NCBI GenBank assembly: GCA_017433375.1
Contig: JAFRHG010000004.1
Location: 113,251 to 177,250, forward strand
DNA length: 64,000 bases
Direction of reading: 5' to 3'
Source of the DNA: Bacillota bacterium
Lineage (GTDB): Bacteria; Bacillota; Clostridia; Peptostreptococcales; Anaerovoracaceae
Positions within the stretch are counted from its first letter, which is position 1, and every line of letters starts with the position of its first letter. The notes beneath the pieces are model-generated. The model worked only from the letters and a program-made list of their open reading frames with translations, searched no databases and had not been told where the DNA came from. The position numbers were made by a program, and so were the translations under genes. Below, piece by piece: positions 8,445 through 16,916 of the stretch.

Positions 8445-8480
8445 AGACAATCCATCGTACCAGAGAAGGAGGACACCGAT

Positions 8481-9344
8481 ATGAAAGGAATCGTACTGGC
8501 CGGAGGGAAGGGAACGAGACTGTATCCCATGACCAAGACAATCTCCAAGCAGCTGCTGCCCATCTACGACAAGCCGCTGATCTATTATCCCCTGTCCGTC
8601 CTTCTTCTGGCCGGGATCCGGGATATCCTGATCATTTCCACCCCGGTGGACATCGGGGACTACGAGGACCTTCTGGGTGACGGAAGCCAGCTGGGGGTGA
8701 ATTTCTCCTACAAGATTCAGGACAAGCCCCGGGGCCTGGCCGATGCTTTCATCCTGGGCGAGGAATTCATCGGGGACGATGACGTCTGCCTGGTGCTGGG
8801 GGACAACGTCTTCTACGGACAGGACCTGACCAAGATCGTCACCGACGCCAGAAAGGATCTGGACGGGGCGAAAGTGTTCGGCTACCCGGTCAAGGATGCC
8901 ACAGCTTTCGGCGTGGTTGAGTTTGATCAGGACAACAACGTCATCTCCCTGGAGGAAAAGCCGGCCAACCCCAAGTCCAACTACGCGGTTCCCGGCCTGT
9001 ATTTCTACGACAACCAGGTGGTGGAGATCGCCAAGAACATCAAGCCTTCCGCCAGGGGCGAGCTGGAGATCACCTCCGTGAACAACGCCTATCTGGAGAT
9101 GGGAAAGCTCAAGGTCGCTCTCATGAAGAGGGGCATGGCCTGGCTGGATACGGGCACCCCGGAGGGCATGCTGAAGGCGGCTGAGTTCGTCGAAGCGGTC
9201 CAGTCCCGTCAGGGATTCTACATCGCCTGCCTGGAGGAGATCGCCTGGCGGCGGGGGTTCATCGATATGGACCAGCTGCGCCGGATCGGCGAGGAACTGA
9301 GCATGACCGAATACGGCAAGTACCTGCTGTCCCTCCGTGACTGA
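8481..9344 (+). CDS. rmlA: Glucose-1-phosphate thymidylyltransferase
   Basis: RmlA (RfbA) couples glucose-1-phosphate with dTTP to give dTDP-glucose, the entry point of dTDP-deoxysugar synthesis. The product is a short-form, 287-residue enzyme with the [11 protein letters not shown] nucleotide loop at the N-terminus, [11 protein letters not shown], the metal-site region V-L-G-D-N-V-F-Y-G, and the conserved F-G-V-V-E-F and E-K-P-x-x-P-K-S-N-Y-A-V-x-G-L-Y segments. GAAGGAGG precedes the ATG. It is in the same unit as wecE and is followed by a flippase gene 20 bases on. Confidence 0.97.
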   Translation: MKGIVLAGGKGTRLYPMTKTISKQLLPIYDKPLIYYPLSVLLLAGIRDILIISTPVDIGDYEDLLGDGSQLGVNFSYKIQDKPRGLADAFILGEEFIGDDDVCLVLGDNVFYGQDLTKIVTDARKDLDGAKVFGYPVKDATAFGVVEFDQDNNVISLEEKPANPKSNYAVPGLYFYDNQVVEIAKNIKPSARGELEITSVNNAYLEMGKLKVALMKRGMAWLDTGTPEGMLKAAEFVEAVQSRQGFYIACLEEIAWRRGFIDMDQLRRIGEELSMTEYGKYLLSLRD

Positions 9345-9364
9345 CCGTTTCCGGGTCCATCGTC

Positions 9365-10666
9365 ATGCTTGCTCTTATCCGCACAGCGCTGAACAAAACC
9401 AATAACATCAACCGAAGCACCTACCTGTGGAACGCGATCAACGCGGGACTGTCGGCGGCTCTCTGCCCGGTGATCCTCATGGTCATGAACCGGACCAACG
9501 GAGTCTATGACGCGGGGGTGTTTTCCATTGCCTTTGCGGTGGCGGCCCTGATGCTCTTTGTCGGCCAGTACGGCCTGCGCCGGTACCAGTCATCGGACAT
9601 CCACGAGAAATATTCCTTCCCGGAATACCACGGCATGCGGTTCCTGACCTGCGGGGCCATGCTCATCGCCAGTGCGGCCTACTGCTTCTACGGCGTCTTC
9701 ATGCGGGACTATACCCTGGACAAGTTTCTGGTGATCCTGCTGATCTGCCTGCTGAAAGAGGTGCAGGCTTACGCCGATGTGATCCACGGCCATATGCAGC
9801 AGAAGGGGAGGCTGGACGTGGCGGCCAAGGCATCGGCGGTCCGCTTCCTGGCGGAACTGGTGTCCTGCTGCGTCGCCCTGATCATCACCCATAATCTGCT
9901 GATCGCTTCGGCGGTCTGCCTTCTGACCTCCGTCGCCGTGCTGCTGCTGACCACGGTCAATGCGGCCCGGGATTACTGCGGAAGCCTTCGCCCGTCCCTG
10001 AGCCGGTGGGCCTGCCGGCAGCTGCTGATCGACGGATTCCCGCTCTTTGCCAGCCTGTTCCTGAACATGTACATCAGCAATGCGCCCAAGTACGCCATCG
10101 ACCAGTACCTGAACGATGAGGTGCAGGCCTACTTCAACTATATCTTCATGCCGGCCTTCGCCATTCAGCTGATCGCCTATTTCATCTTCAACCCGATCCT
10201 GACCACATACGCCAGGCTCTGGCTCTCCGAAAAACAGGAAGACCTGAAAAAACTCAGGTCCCTCATGCGCCGGCAGTGCGTGGTGCTGCTGGGGCTGACC
10301 GCACTCGCCGTTCTGGTGGCCCTCACCATCGGCATCCCGGTGCTGTCCTTCCTGTTCGGCGTGGACCTGAAGGGATACCGGAACGATCTGTGCCTGCTGA
10401 TGGTGGGCGGCGGACTGATGGCCTACGGCGTGTTCTTCAACTACGTCATCACCATCATCCGGGAGCAGAAGTACCTGCTGATCAGCTACGGCCTCACGTT
10501 CCTGGCGGCCAAGGCCCTGGCCGGGTTCTTCGTCGTCCACTACGGCATCACCGGTGCAGTCATCCTGTACACGGTGCTCATGGGCGTTCTGGCCGTCATG
10601 CTGGCCATTGTCACGGTGTGGAAGGTGCGCGCCCACCGGGCTGAAATTGAAAAAGGCGCGGAATAG
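9365..10666 (+). CDS. Wzx-like polysaccharide flippase (copy 1)
   Basis: This polytopic membrane protein of 433 residues belongs to the MATE/MOP-type oligosaccharide flippases that move lipid-linked sugars across the membrane. About twelve hydrophobic stretches are visible. It is clearly homologous to the protein at 39587: both share N-R-T-N-G, D-A-G-V-F-S-I-A, F-Q/M-Q-Q-K-G-R-L-D-V-A-A-K-A, S-K-Y-A-I-D and L-V-A-L-T-I-G segments. The ATG at 9365 follows rmlA by 20 bases without an obvious strong ribosome site, suggesting translational coupling. It converges on the minus-strand ATP-grasp gene. Confidence 0.85.
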   Translation: MLALIRTALNKTNNINRSTYLWNAINAGLSAALCPVILMVMNRTNGVYDAGVFSIAFAVAALMLFVGQYGLRRYQSSDIHEKYSFPEYHGMRFLTCGAMLIASAAYCFYGVFMRDYTLDKFLVILLICLLKEVQAYADVIHGHMQQKGRLDVAAKASAVRFLAELVSCCVALIITHNLLIASAVCLLTSVAVLLLTTVNAARDYCGSLRPSLSRWACRQLLIDGFPLFASLFLNMYISNAPKYAIDQYLNDEVQAYFNYIFMPAFAIQLIAYFIFNPILTTYARLWLSEKQEDLKKLRSLMRRQCVVLLGLTALAVLVALTIGIPVLSFLFGVDLKGYRNDLCLLMVGGGLMAYGVFFNYVITIIREQKYLLISYGLTFLAAKALAGFFVVHYGITGAVILYTVLMGVLAVMLAIVTVWKVRAHRAEIEKGAE

Positions 10667-10677
10667 TTTTCCCGCGC
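10650..10677 (-). terminator. Rho-independent terminator for the minus-strand GT2/ATP-grasp unit
   Basis: On the minus strand GCGCGG (10677-10672) pairs with CCGCGC (10661-10656) and is followed by CTTTTTC. It overlaps the last bases of the convergent flippase gene. Confidence 0.75.
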
Positions 10678-10704
10678 GCTTCCGTATCTGTTTAGTTTTC
10701 CTTG

Positions 10705-11907
10705 CTACTCGACGGTGATCCGGATGTTGTCCAGGGCCTGGTGGAGTTTTTCCACCGCCTCATCCAGGGTGGCGCCCCGGGTGATCACGTGGCCGATCCG
10801 GTGGGGACCCACATGGAACTTCCGCACCGTATCTCCCGGCTGATAATCGAACTGCACATCCACGATATCCGGATCCTCCGGATTATTGTTTTCCTGGGCC
10901 CGGATCACGCCGTCCCGGTCGCTCATCAGCAGCATGCTGGCGTTGGGCGTTCCCGCGCACCGGTCGGCAGGCGTCCCGTCTCCCGCGCGGAAATCCACCG
11001 GCTCGCCCAGAGCCGTCTTCAGGATCTTTTCGTAGTAATTGTATCCGTAGTAGATGGAGACCAGTTCGGCCAGGCAGGTGGCGCCGGAGCGTCCCCCGAT
11101 CTCCAGCACGTAGGTCTTCCCGTCCTTCATGATGAAGTCGGCGTTGATGGCGCAGTTGTCCAGACCCATGGCGCGGATGGCCCGCTGCAGCTGCTCCTTC
11201 GTGTCCTCCAGCCTTTCCGGGGAAAGGGCGTAGGGAGCGAAGTGGCCGACGGGCACGCCGGTGTCGCCTTTGAAGATATAATCCCCGTGGGGAAGGATGA
11301 ACTGGATCTCTCCGCCGCGGACGAAGGCCTGGGCGCCGAACTCCTCGCCCTCGATGAATTCCTCCACGACGAAGTAGTTGGAGCGGGTGTTTTCCAGCAC
11401 CACGTTCCGGGCGTCATCGAACTCCGCGGGGGAGTTGACTTTGACGATGCCCCGGCTTCCCGATGAGTCGACGGATTTGAACATGAGGGGAAAGGCCAGA
11501 TCGCTGATCTGACGGGCGTAATCCTCATCGTCGAAGGAGATCCGGCGGAACCGGGCCGTGCGCACGCCGTTTTCCTCGTAGCAGGTCTTCATCTTCAGTT
11601 TGTCCGTGGCGATGCTGGCCGCCTGGAAACTGAGGCCGGGAAGCCCCAGGGTGTCGCAGACGCGGCCGATGGTGATCACCGCCACGTCCGTTCCGGTGGT
11701 GATGATCCCGTCGATCTTCTCCCGGCGGGCGATGGCCAGGATCTTTCCGTAATCGGTGGTATTCTCAAAATACACCTTGTCCGCCAGTTCGAATCCGGGA
11801 TAGTTGCCCGGGATGCTGGCCACGATGGTGTAGATGCCCATTTTCTTCGCGGTCTGGATCAGTGGCACCTGGTAGATGCCGGCGCCGAGAATAAGAACCT
11901 TCTTCAC
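10705..11907 (-). CDS. ATP-grasp carboxylate-amine ligase-like protein (copy 1)
   Basis: This 400-residue protein has the layout of carbamoyl-phosphate-synthase-like ATP-grasp enzymes, which activate a carboxylate as acyl-phosphate and join it to an amine. The N-terminus (V-L-I-L-G-A-G-I-Y-Q) forms a pre-ATP-grasp Rossmann-like domain. ATP-grasp motifs are K-S-V-D-S-S-G-S-R-G-I, V-V-E-E-F-I-E-G-E-E-F and L-E-I-G-G-R-S-G-A-T. The start overlaps the stop of the upstream GT2 gene by four bases, so the pair is translationally coupled. The first 15 residues are nearly identical to those of the ligase at 37363. The substrate is unknown; an amino-acid or hydroxy-acid modification of a sugar is an inference from neighbours. 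Confidence 0.85.
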   Translation of the reverse strand: MKKVLILGAGIYQVPLIQTAKKMGIYTIVASIPGNYPGFELADKVYFENTTDYGKILAIARREKIDGIITTGTDVAVITIGRVCDTLGLPGLSFQAASIATDKLKMKTCYEENGVRTARFRRISFDDEDYARQISDLAFPLMFKSVDSSGSRGIVKVNSPAEFDDARNVVLENTRSNYFVVEEFIEGEEFGAQAFVRGGEIQFILPHGDYIFKGDTGVPVGHFAPYALSPERLEDTKEQLQRAIRAMGLDNCAINADFIMKDGKTYVLEIGGRSGATCLAELVSIYYGYNYYEKILKTALGEPVDFRAGDGTPADRCAGTPNASMLLMSDRDGVIRAQENNNPEDPDIVDVQFDYQPGDTVRKFHVGPHRIGHVITRGATLDEAVEKLHQALDNIRITVE

Positions 11908-12869
11908 TCCGAACCTCCTGAATCTCCGTCTTTGTCTTCAAGCTTTCCTTCATAGAGGCAGCGTACGACGAACTGGGGATTGTTGCTCTGCCCCAGGTAC
12001 ATTCTTCCCAGATACTCTCCGATCAGGCCGAGGAAGAGCATGATCAGCCCGGAGAAGAAGCAGATGGCGACCATCATGGAATACCAGCCCACAGCGCTGG
12101 TCGGCGCGATCAGTTTCTTCAGGGCGATGCCGATGGCGCCGCAGATGCTGATCAGGGAGAAGAATACGCCGGCGTTCCGGGCGATCCGCAGGGGCACGAT
12201 GGAGTAGCCCATGATGTTGGACCAGAGGTTGACCAGTTTCTTCAGGGTGTAGCCGGAATGGCCGTAGGCCCGGTCGAAGTGCTGGATGGGAACGCTGACG
12301 ATGTTTCTGGTCGTCCGCAGAAAGATGCCCTGCAGGTGGGTGAAGGAACTCCGGTACTGGATGGAATAATCCCGGATGAACTTCCGGATGATCCAGAAGC
12401 TGGAGGTCTTCAGCTCCTTGGGCTTGTTGATCAGGATGCGGACGGACATATAGTTGACCCAGCTTCCGAAGTTGCGGAAGGGGGAGTGCTTTTTTTCCGG
12501 GTAGTAGCCGTAGGCGATGTCATATCCCTTGTCAAATTCGGCGAAGAGCGCCGGCAGCTGGGAAGGATGGGTCTGCAGGTCGTCGTCCATGCAGACGATG
12601 ACATCCCCCTGGACCTCGTTGAGGCCGGCCATGACGGCGTTGTGCTGCCCCGCGTTCTGGGCAAGCTCAATGACGCGCACGGATGGATACTCATCGGCCA
12701 GACGGCGCAGCTCACAGATGGTCTCGCCGCCGTCGGGGGAGAAGTCGTCCACCAGAACGAATTCATAGGGTGTCTTTCCCAGGCCCTCCATCTCATCCAT
12801 AGTCAGCTCAACGACCTGGCGGATGGTGTGGGAGGACTGATAGCAGGGAATAATGATGGAATACAGCAT
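11904..12869 (-). CDS. GT2 glycosyltransferase with C-terminal membrane anchor (copy 1)
   Basis: This is a family 2 glycosyltransferase of the DPM1/GtrB type, which transfers a sugar from a nucleotide donor to polyprenyl phosphate or a lipid-linked acceptor. I start it at the ATG at 12869 because the catalytic domain begins there (L-Y-S-I-I-I-P-C-Y) as in its paralogue at 40855, and GTGAGGA lies upstream. The GT-A core has V-D-D-F-S-P-D-G, N-A-G-Q-H-N-A and D-D-D-L-Q-T; two hydrophobic segments lie in the last third. It has 321 residues. It is cotranscribed with the ATP-grasp gene (four-base overlap) from a promoter at 12910-12937. Confidence 0.9.
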   Translation of the reverse strand: MLYSIIIPCYQSSHTIRQVVELTMDEMEGLGKTPYEFVLVDDFSPDGGETICELRRLADEYPSVRVIELAQNAGQHNAVMAGLNEVQGDVIVCMDDDLQTHPSQLPALFAEFDKGYDIAYGYYPEKKHSPFRNFGSWVNYMSVRILINKPKELKTSSFWIIRKFIRDYSIQYRSSFTHLQGIFLRTTRNIVSVPIQHFDRAYGHSGYTLKKLVNLWSNIMGYSIVPLRIARNAGVFFSLISICGAIGIALKKLIAPTSAVGWYSMMVAICFFSGLIMLFLGLIGEYLGRMYLGQSNNPQFVVRCLYEGKLEDKDGDSGGSE

Positions 12870-12909
12870 AAAAAAGCAATCCTCACTGTTAAGGGGTTTT
12901 CTCCACTTC

Positions 12910-12937
12910 ATTTTAACATATTATGGCAGTTTATCAA
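12910..12937 (-). promoter_or_regulatory. Sigma-A-type promoter of the GT2/ATP-grasp unit
   Basis: On the minus strand TTGATA (12937-12932), a 16-base spacer and TAAAAT (12915-12910). Its -35 box overlaps that of the divergent promoter for the gene at 13000. Confidence 0.7.
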
Positions 12938-12958
12938 CCTCTGATTCTATGATACAAT
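12930..12958 (+). promoter_or_regulatory. Sigma-A-type promoter of the membrane-protein gene at 13000
   Basis: TTTATC (12930-12935), or TTATCA one base later, lies 16-17 bases from TACAAT (12953-12958). The transcript would start near 12965 and carry the GGAGGGAGG ribosome site at about 12982. Confidence 0.7.
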
Positions 12959-12999
12959 GAACCAAGATGATGTGCACGGAACGGAGGGAGGCACAGAAT

Positions 13000-14721
13000 A
13001 TGGTATTTCGCAACAACTGGGTAAAGGCGATTCTGATCAACGGCGTCATTCTGGCGCTGGCCCTGATCTTTTCCTATATGTCCTACGAGACCAACGACGA
13101 TTACGCCATCGCCGCCCGGCTTCAGGCGGGGGATCCCTACACGGGGTACGTGAACTATTATCTCTGCCTGCTTCTGATCGAGCTGCAGAAGCTGCTGCCC
13201 GCCTTCAACGCCTTCGTGATGGCGGAGGTGTTCCTGTCCTTCGTCTCCTTCACCATGATCACCAAGATCATCCTGGACCTGGAGAGGGGGATCTGGTTCT
13301 CCATTCTCTTCGTCATGATCCTGGCCCTGTACTCTCTGGACCAGTACTGCATCCTGCAGTTCACTAAGACCAGCGCCCTGCTGGTGACCGCCGGCATGCT
13401 TCTGCTGGTGGACGCCATGATCCGCTGCCGGCCCTGGGGGTATTATCCCATGGCCCTGATCCTGTTCTATCTCGGCGCGGCCCTGCGCATCAAGAACATC
13501 GCCGTCGCCATCGGCTTCGCCGGCCTGTTCCTTCTCTTTTGGGTGATCGAGAACCGGAAGGAGCTGAAGCCTGAGGGCTACCTGAAGAAGTCCAGGGTCG
13601 TCTCCTATGTGATCCTGCTGGTGCTGGTGGCCGGCGTGCTGGGGGTGAATGCCTGGTCCAACCAGGTCAACGAGTCCACCGAGGCCCTGAAGACCTATCA
13701 CGACTACAACGGCGAGCGTTCGACCATCATCGATTATTCCGGTTTCGACCAGTACGAGGACAGCGCGGAGGAATTCGACGCCCTGGGACTGTCCAAGGAC
13801 GACCTCTATCTGATCCACAACTGGTATTTCGACTATGACGGCGCGGCCAGCGAGGAGAACCTGCACAAGATCAACCAGATCTACGCCAAGAACCGGGAGA
13901 CCGGAACGACCGCCGCGGTCCACGCGGCCAAGAGCTGCATCAGGCACATCATATCCCAGGTGAAAAAGCGCACCGCCACGGGCGTCCATCTGGCCGTCCT
14001 CGTGGTCATCGCCGTCCTGGGCCTGATCCTTCTGCGGCCCCGTTACTGGCCCTTCATCTTCGCGGCAGGGGCGGCCACCCTGTGCATCTATATGGGCCTG
14101 TTCTATATCGGCAGGCCGGCTTACCGGGCCATGTATGTGGCGGACCTGGGGGCGACCCTTTGGCTGCTCTACTACTACGACTGGTTCAAGTGCTGGTCCC
14201 TCTGGGTGGAGAAGGAGACCGCGGCGGAGAAGGCGGCGTCGGTGGCTGTCGGCCTGGTCAGCGCCGTCCTGATCATCGGGCTGGCGGGAGGCATCTACCT
14301 GGGCTGGCAGCGCTGCACGGACAAACACCAGGAGATGGTGAAGAACCTTCGCCCGGTGAACCTGACGGAGCGGATCGCCGGCGATCCCAACCACGTCTAC
14401 GTGTTCTCCACCCGGGAGAAGAAGAATCTGTCCTCCTACGCCTCGCCCCTGCGGGCTCCCCAGGCTGACCCCAACGTTCTGACCTTCGGCGGGTGGGGCA
14501 CCAAGTCTCCCTACCTGCTGGAGAAGATGAAAACCTTCGGCCTGGACAACGTCTTCGGGGACATCATCGACAACAAAAAAGTCTATGTCATCGAGGACAG
14601 AAACGTGGACAGGATGGAGGATTATTTCAACAAATGGTACGGCAAGGAAGGCGGGAAAGTCACCTACGAAGCCGTGGATGAAGTGGACGGATTCCGGATC
14701 TGGAAGGTGGTCCGCAAGTGA
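13000..14721 (+). CDS. Polytopic membrane protein, possible GT-C glycosyltransferase
   Basis: This 573-residue membrane protein is of unknown function. The ATG at 13000 has a strong ribosome site (GGAGGGAGG); a more upstream in-frame ATG at 12967 has none. The first span is followed by an external loop with N-D-D-Y, an acidic pair in the place where GT-C glycosyltransferases carry catalytic Asp residues. About ten spans follow. A periplasmic-type insertion lies at roughly 215-305, and a soluble C-terminal region of about 110 residues ends the protein. The GT-C assignment is a guess from topology and context. It has its own promoter and stands between a divergent GT2 unit and a YkuD gene. Confidence 0.6.
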   Translation: MVFRNNWVKAILINGVILALALIFSYMSYETNDDYAIAARLQAGDPYTGYVNYYLCLLLIELQKLLPAFNAFVMAEVFLSFVSFTMITKIILDLERGIWFSILFVMILALYSLDQYCILQFTKTSALLVTAGMLLLVDAMIRCRPWGYYPMALILFYLGAALRIKNIAVAIGFAGLFLLFWVIENRKELKPEGYLKKSRVVSYVILLVLVAGVLGVNAWSNQVNESTEALKTYHDYNGERSTIIDYSGFDQYEDSAEEFDALGLSKDDLYLIHNWYFDYDGAASEENLHKINQIYAKNRETGTTAAVHAAKSCIRHIISQVKKRTATGVHLAVLVVIAVLGLILLRPRYWPFIFAAGAATLCIYMGLFYIGRPAYRAMYVADLGATLWLLYYYDWFKCWSLWVEKETAAEKAASVAVGLVSAVLIIGLAGGIYLGWQRCTDKHQEMVKNLRPVNLTERIAGDPNHVYVFSTREKKNLSSYASPLRAPQADPNVLTFGGWGTKSPYLLEKMKTFGLDNVFGDIIDNKKVYVIEDRNVDRMEDYFNKWYGKEGGKVTYEAVDEVDGFRIWKVVRK

Positions 14722-14730
14722 GGATAGGAC

Positions 14731-14759
14731 TTGATTGTCCCGGGTATACTTGATATAAT
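14731..14759 (+). promoter_or_regulatory. Sigma-A promoter of the YkuD-domain gene
   Basis: TTGATT (14731-14736), a 17-base spacer and TATAAT (14754-14759); predicted start near 14766, giving a leader of about 60 bases. Confidence 0.85.
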
Positions 14760-14825
14760 GATTGCAGGTATGACACAACAGCAGTAGCAGTAGTTTTAGC
14801 AACAGGAAAAGAGAAAGGATTAGTG

Positions 14826-16013
14826 ATGAAGAATTTCAAAAAGACACTGTGCATTCTGACAGCCGTCGCGATGCTTTTCACCATGACCGGCCTGGGCGTT
14901 TTTGCCGCGGAGGACGTGGAGAATCCGGCAGAGGATCAGGTTGTCGAAACGCAGGTTGCGGAGGATCAGGCTGTCATTGAGGAAGACGGTGTGGTTGAGC
15001 TGCAGGAAAATGACGCGGCCGAGCCGGCCGAGGTCACCGTGCAGCAGGAAGAAACAAAAATCATTCCTGGACAGCCTACAGTAACGGCCCTGTCCGGATT
15101 CCATTCCATTAAGTTGAAGTGGGACGCGACCGAGAACGCAGAGGCCTATAACGTCGGTATTCAGAATGATGACGGCAGCTGGGGATGGCTCGGAACCACA
15201 ACGAAGAATGTCCTGGAGATTGAGAAGAAGGGGCTGAAGCAGCGGAAGACTTATCACTTCCGTGTGTTTGCGGCTGTGTTGAACGATGATGCAAAGGATA
15301 AGACAGAGCTGACCTACAAGGACATCAAGGGATATAAGGCCGGCAGCAACTGGAGTGAGGCATGGATCTCTCCCATGACTTATGTCGACAAGCAGATCGT
15401 CAACAAGATGCATATCGCCGTCACCCTGAAGAAGACGAGAAAGTACGGCGGTGTCCGGATGAAGGCCGGCACCCGCGTTGTCACCGACGGCTATGCGGCG
15501 GGCAACTACTACTTCGACAACCCCAAGGGCAAGAGAGCCTATGTCGCCAGAATCGCGGCGAGAAACGCGAAGGCGGACTACAAGCCCAAGAGCAAGTACG
15601 AGCTGGATGAGGCGACCTACTTCATCAACCGCTACATGGAGAACAACAAAAAACTGAACCCGAAGAACGGCCGGGTGATCTGGGTCAGCACCTACACCCA
15701 GCACCTGTACATGTTCAAGAAGGAAGGCGGCAAGTGGGTCTCCCTGAACGGCTACAACTGGCCCGTATCCATGGGTAAGGCGAGCACGCCCAGCCCCACG
15801 GGCAACAAGGTGATCGGAAAGAGGATCTCCGCCCGCCACGGTATCAAGTTCTGGAGCTGCTACTCCGGACTGAACGCCCTCCACGGCGTCAAGGGCAACT
15901 GGGGCAAGAAGCTGGGCAAGCTGGCTTCCCACGGATGCATCCGGAACCCCAAGGACGGTGCCCAGAAGATCTGGAAGAACTGTAAAAAGGGCACCAGAGT
16001 CATCGTATACTAA
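14826..16013 (+). CDS. Secreted L,D-transpeptidase (YkuD domain) with N-terminal FN3-like domain
   Basis: YkuD enzymes make 3-3 cross-links in peptidoglycan or attach proteins to it. The ATG at 14826 is placed seven bases after AAAGGA. Residues 1-27 are a signal peptide ending in V-F-A-A. An acidic stretch rich in Glu, Asp and Gln follows (about 28-75), then a fibronectin-III-like domain (about 80-165; L-K-W-D-A-T-E-N-A-E-A-Y). The YkuD catalytic domain occupies the C-terminal 150 residues and contains the S-H-G-C-I-R motif with His369 and the nucleophile Cys371. The protein (395 residues) ends in V-I-V-Y. It has its own promoter and terminator, so it is a single-gene unit within the polymer cluster. 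Confidence 0.92.
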   Translation: MKNFKKTLCILTAVAMLFTMTGLGVFAAEDVENPAEDQVVETQVAEDQAVIEEDGVVELQENDAAEPAEVTVQQEETKIIPGQPTVTALSGFHSIKLKWDATENAEAYNVGIQNDDGSWGWLGTTTKNVLEIEKKGLKQRKTYHFRVFAAVLNDDAKDKTELTYKDIKGYKAGSNWSEAWISPMTYVDKQIVNKMHIAVTLKKTRKYGGVRMKAGTRVVTDGYAAGNYYFDNPKGKRAYVARIAARNAKADYKPKSKYELDEATYFINRYMENNKKLNPKNGRVIWVSTYTQHLYMFKKEGGKWVSLNGYNWPVSMGKASTPSPTGNKVIGKRISARHGIKFWSCYSGLNALHGVKGNWGKKLGKLASHGCIRNPKDGAQKIWKNCKKGTRVIVY

Positions 16014-16044
16014 AGATTGCTCTGCATAAGAAACTGTGTTTCGG

Positions 16045-16073
16045 ACAGGGGCCGTATCATCGGCCCCTGTTTT
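16045..16073 (+). terminator. Rho-independent terminator after the YkuD gene
   Basis: ACAGGGGCCG (16045-16054) pairs perfectly with CGGCCCCTGT (16061-16070) across a six-base loop and is followed by TTT. The stem is strong but the T run is short, so some read-through into tagG is possible. Confidence 0.8.
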
Positions 16074-16095
16074 GAGGAAGCAAGAGGTTCTACGG

Positions 16096-16902
16096 GTGGA
16101 AGCACTGAAGGAAATCATTAATCAGCATTTCGTCTGGCGCAAGCAGGTTTTCCTGCTGGCCAAGTCGGACATCATCAAGACATACAGCGGCGCGGCTCTG
16201 GGATGGGCGTGGGCTCTGGTTAAGCCCCTCATCACCATATCCGTGTTTTGGTTTGCCTTTACCTACGGCCTGCGCAGCGGAGGCAGCGTGAACGGATTCC
16301 CCTTCGCCCTGTGGATGATTCCCGGCTTCATGGCCTGGTTCTACATGAGCGACATGCTCAATCAGGGTGCCAACTCCATCCGGAAATACCGGTATCTGGT
16401 CACGAAGATGAAGTTCCCCGTGTCCACCATACCGACCTTCATTTCCATGTCCAAGCTGGCCATCCACATGTGCCTCATGTGCATCGTGGCCATCATCTTC
16501 GTGGTGACGGGGCACTTCCCCCAGATCTACTGGCTGCAGGTCTTTTTCTACATGTTTCTGATGTTTGCCTTCTGGACGGCGTGGGGGCTCTTTGCGTCCA
16601 TGCTGGGGGCCATGAGCCGGGACTTCATCAACCTGGTCAAGTCCATCAGCACAGCGGTGTTCTGGCTGTCCGGCATCATGTGGGATGTGAACGGCATCGA
16701 CATCCCCTGGCTCCAGAAGGTTCTCTATTTCAATCCGGTGACCTATCTGGCGACCGGATACCGCAACTGCTTTATCTATCACCGGTGGTTCTGGGAGGAA
16801 CCGCTGCAGCTCGTCATTTTCCTCGGGCTGCTCCTGGTCATGGTCATCATGGCCGTATGGAGCTACCGGAAACTGATCCGTGAGATCCCGGATGTGCTGT
16901 AG
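16096..16902 (+). CDS. tagG: Teichoic-acid/polysaccharide ABC transporter permease (TagG/Wzm-like)
   Basis: This is the ABC-2 type permease that, with TagH, exports lipid-linked teichoic acid or a similar polymer. I use the GTG at 16096, eight bases after AAGAGG; the longer in-frame reading starts inside the upstream terminator. The 268-residue protein begins with a cytoplasmic helix containing W-R-K-Q-V-F-L-L-A-K-S-D and Y-S-G-A-A-L-G-W-A-W, the family signature before the first span, and has six hydrophobic segments. The ATPase gene follows 14 bases later. Confidence 0.9.
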   Translation: MEALKEIINQHFVWRKQVFLLAKSDIIKTYSGAALGWAWALVKPLITISVFWFAFTYGLRSGGSVNGFPFALWMIPGFMAWFYMSDMLNQGANSIRKYRYLVTKMKFPVSTIPTFISMSKLAIHMCLMCIVAIIFVVTGHFPQIYWLQVFFYMFLMFAFWTAWGLFASMLGAMSRDFINLVKSISTAVFWLSGIMWDVNGIDIPWLQKVLYFNPVTYLATGYRNCFIYHRWFWEEPLQLVIFLGLLLVMVIMAVWSYRKLIREIPDVL

Positions 16903-16916
16903 ACAGGGGAAACAAC

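Noticed and set aside
6321-8450. Open frame of 709 codons on the minus strand opposite the LDH-like and wecE genes
   Set aside because: Shadow of two clear enzyme genes; no start signal or domain.
12934-14802. Open frame of 622 codons on the minus strand opposite the membrane protein at 13000
   Set aside because: Hydrophilic antisense of a membrane-protein gene; no ribosome site.
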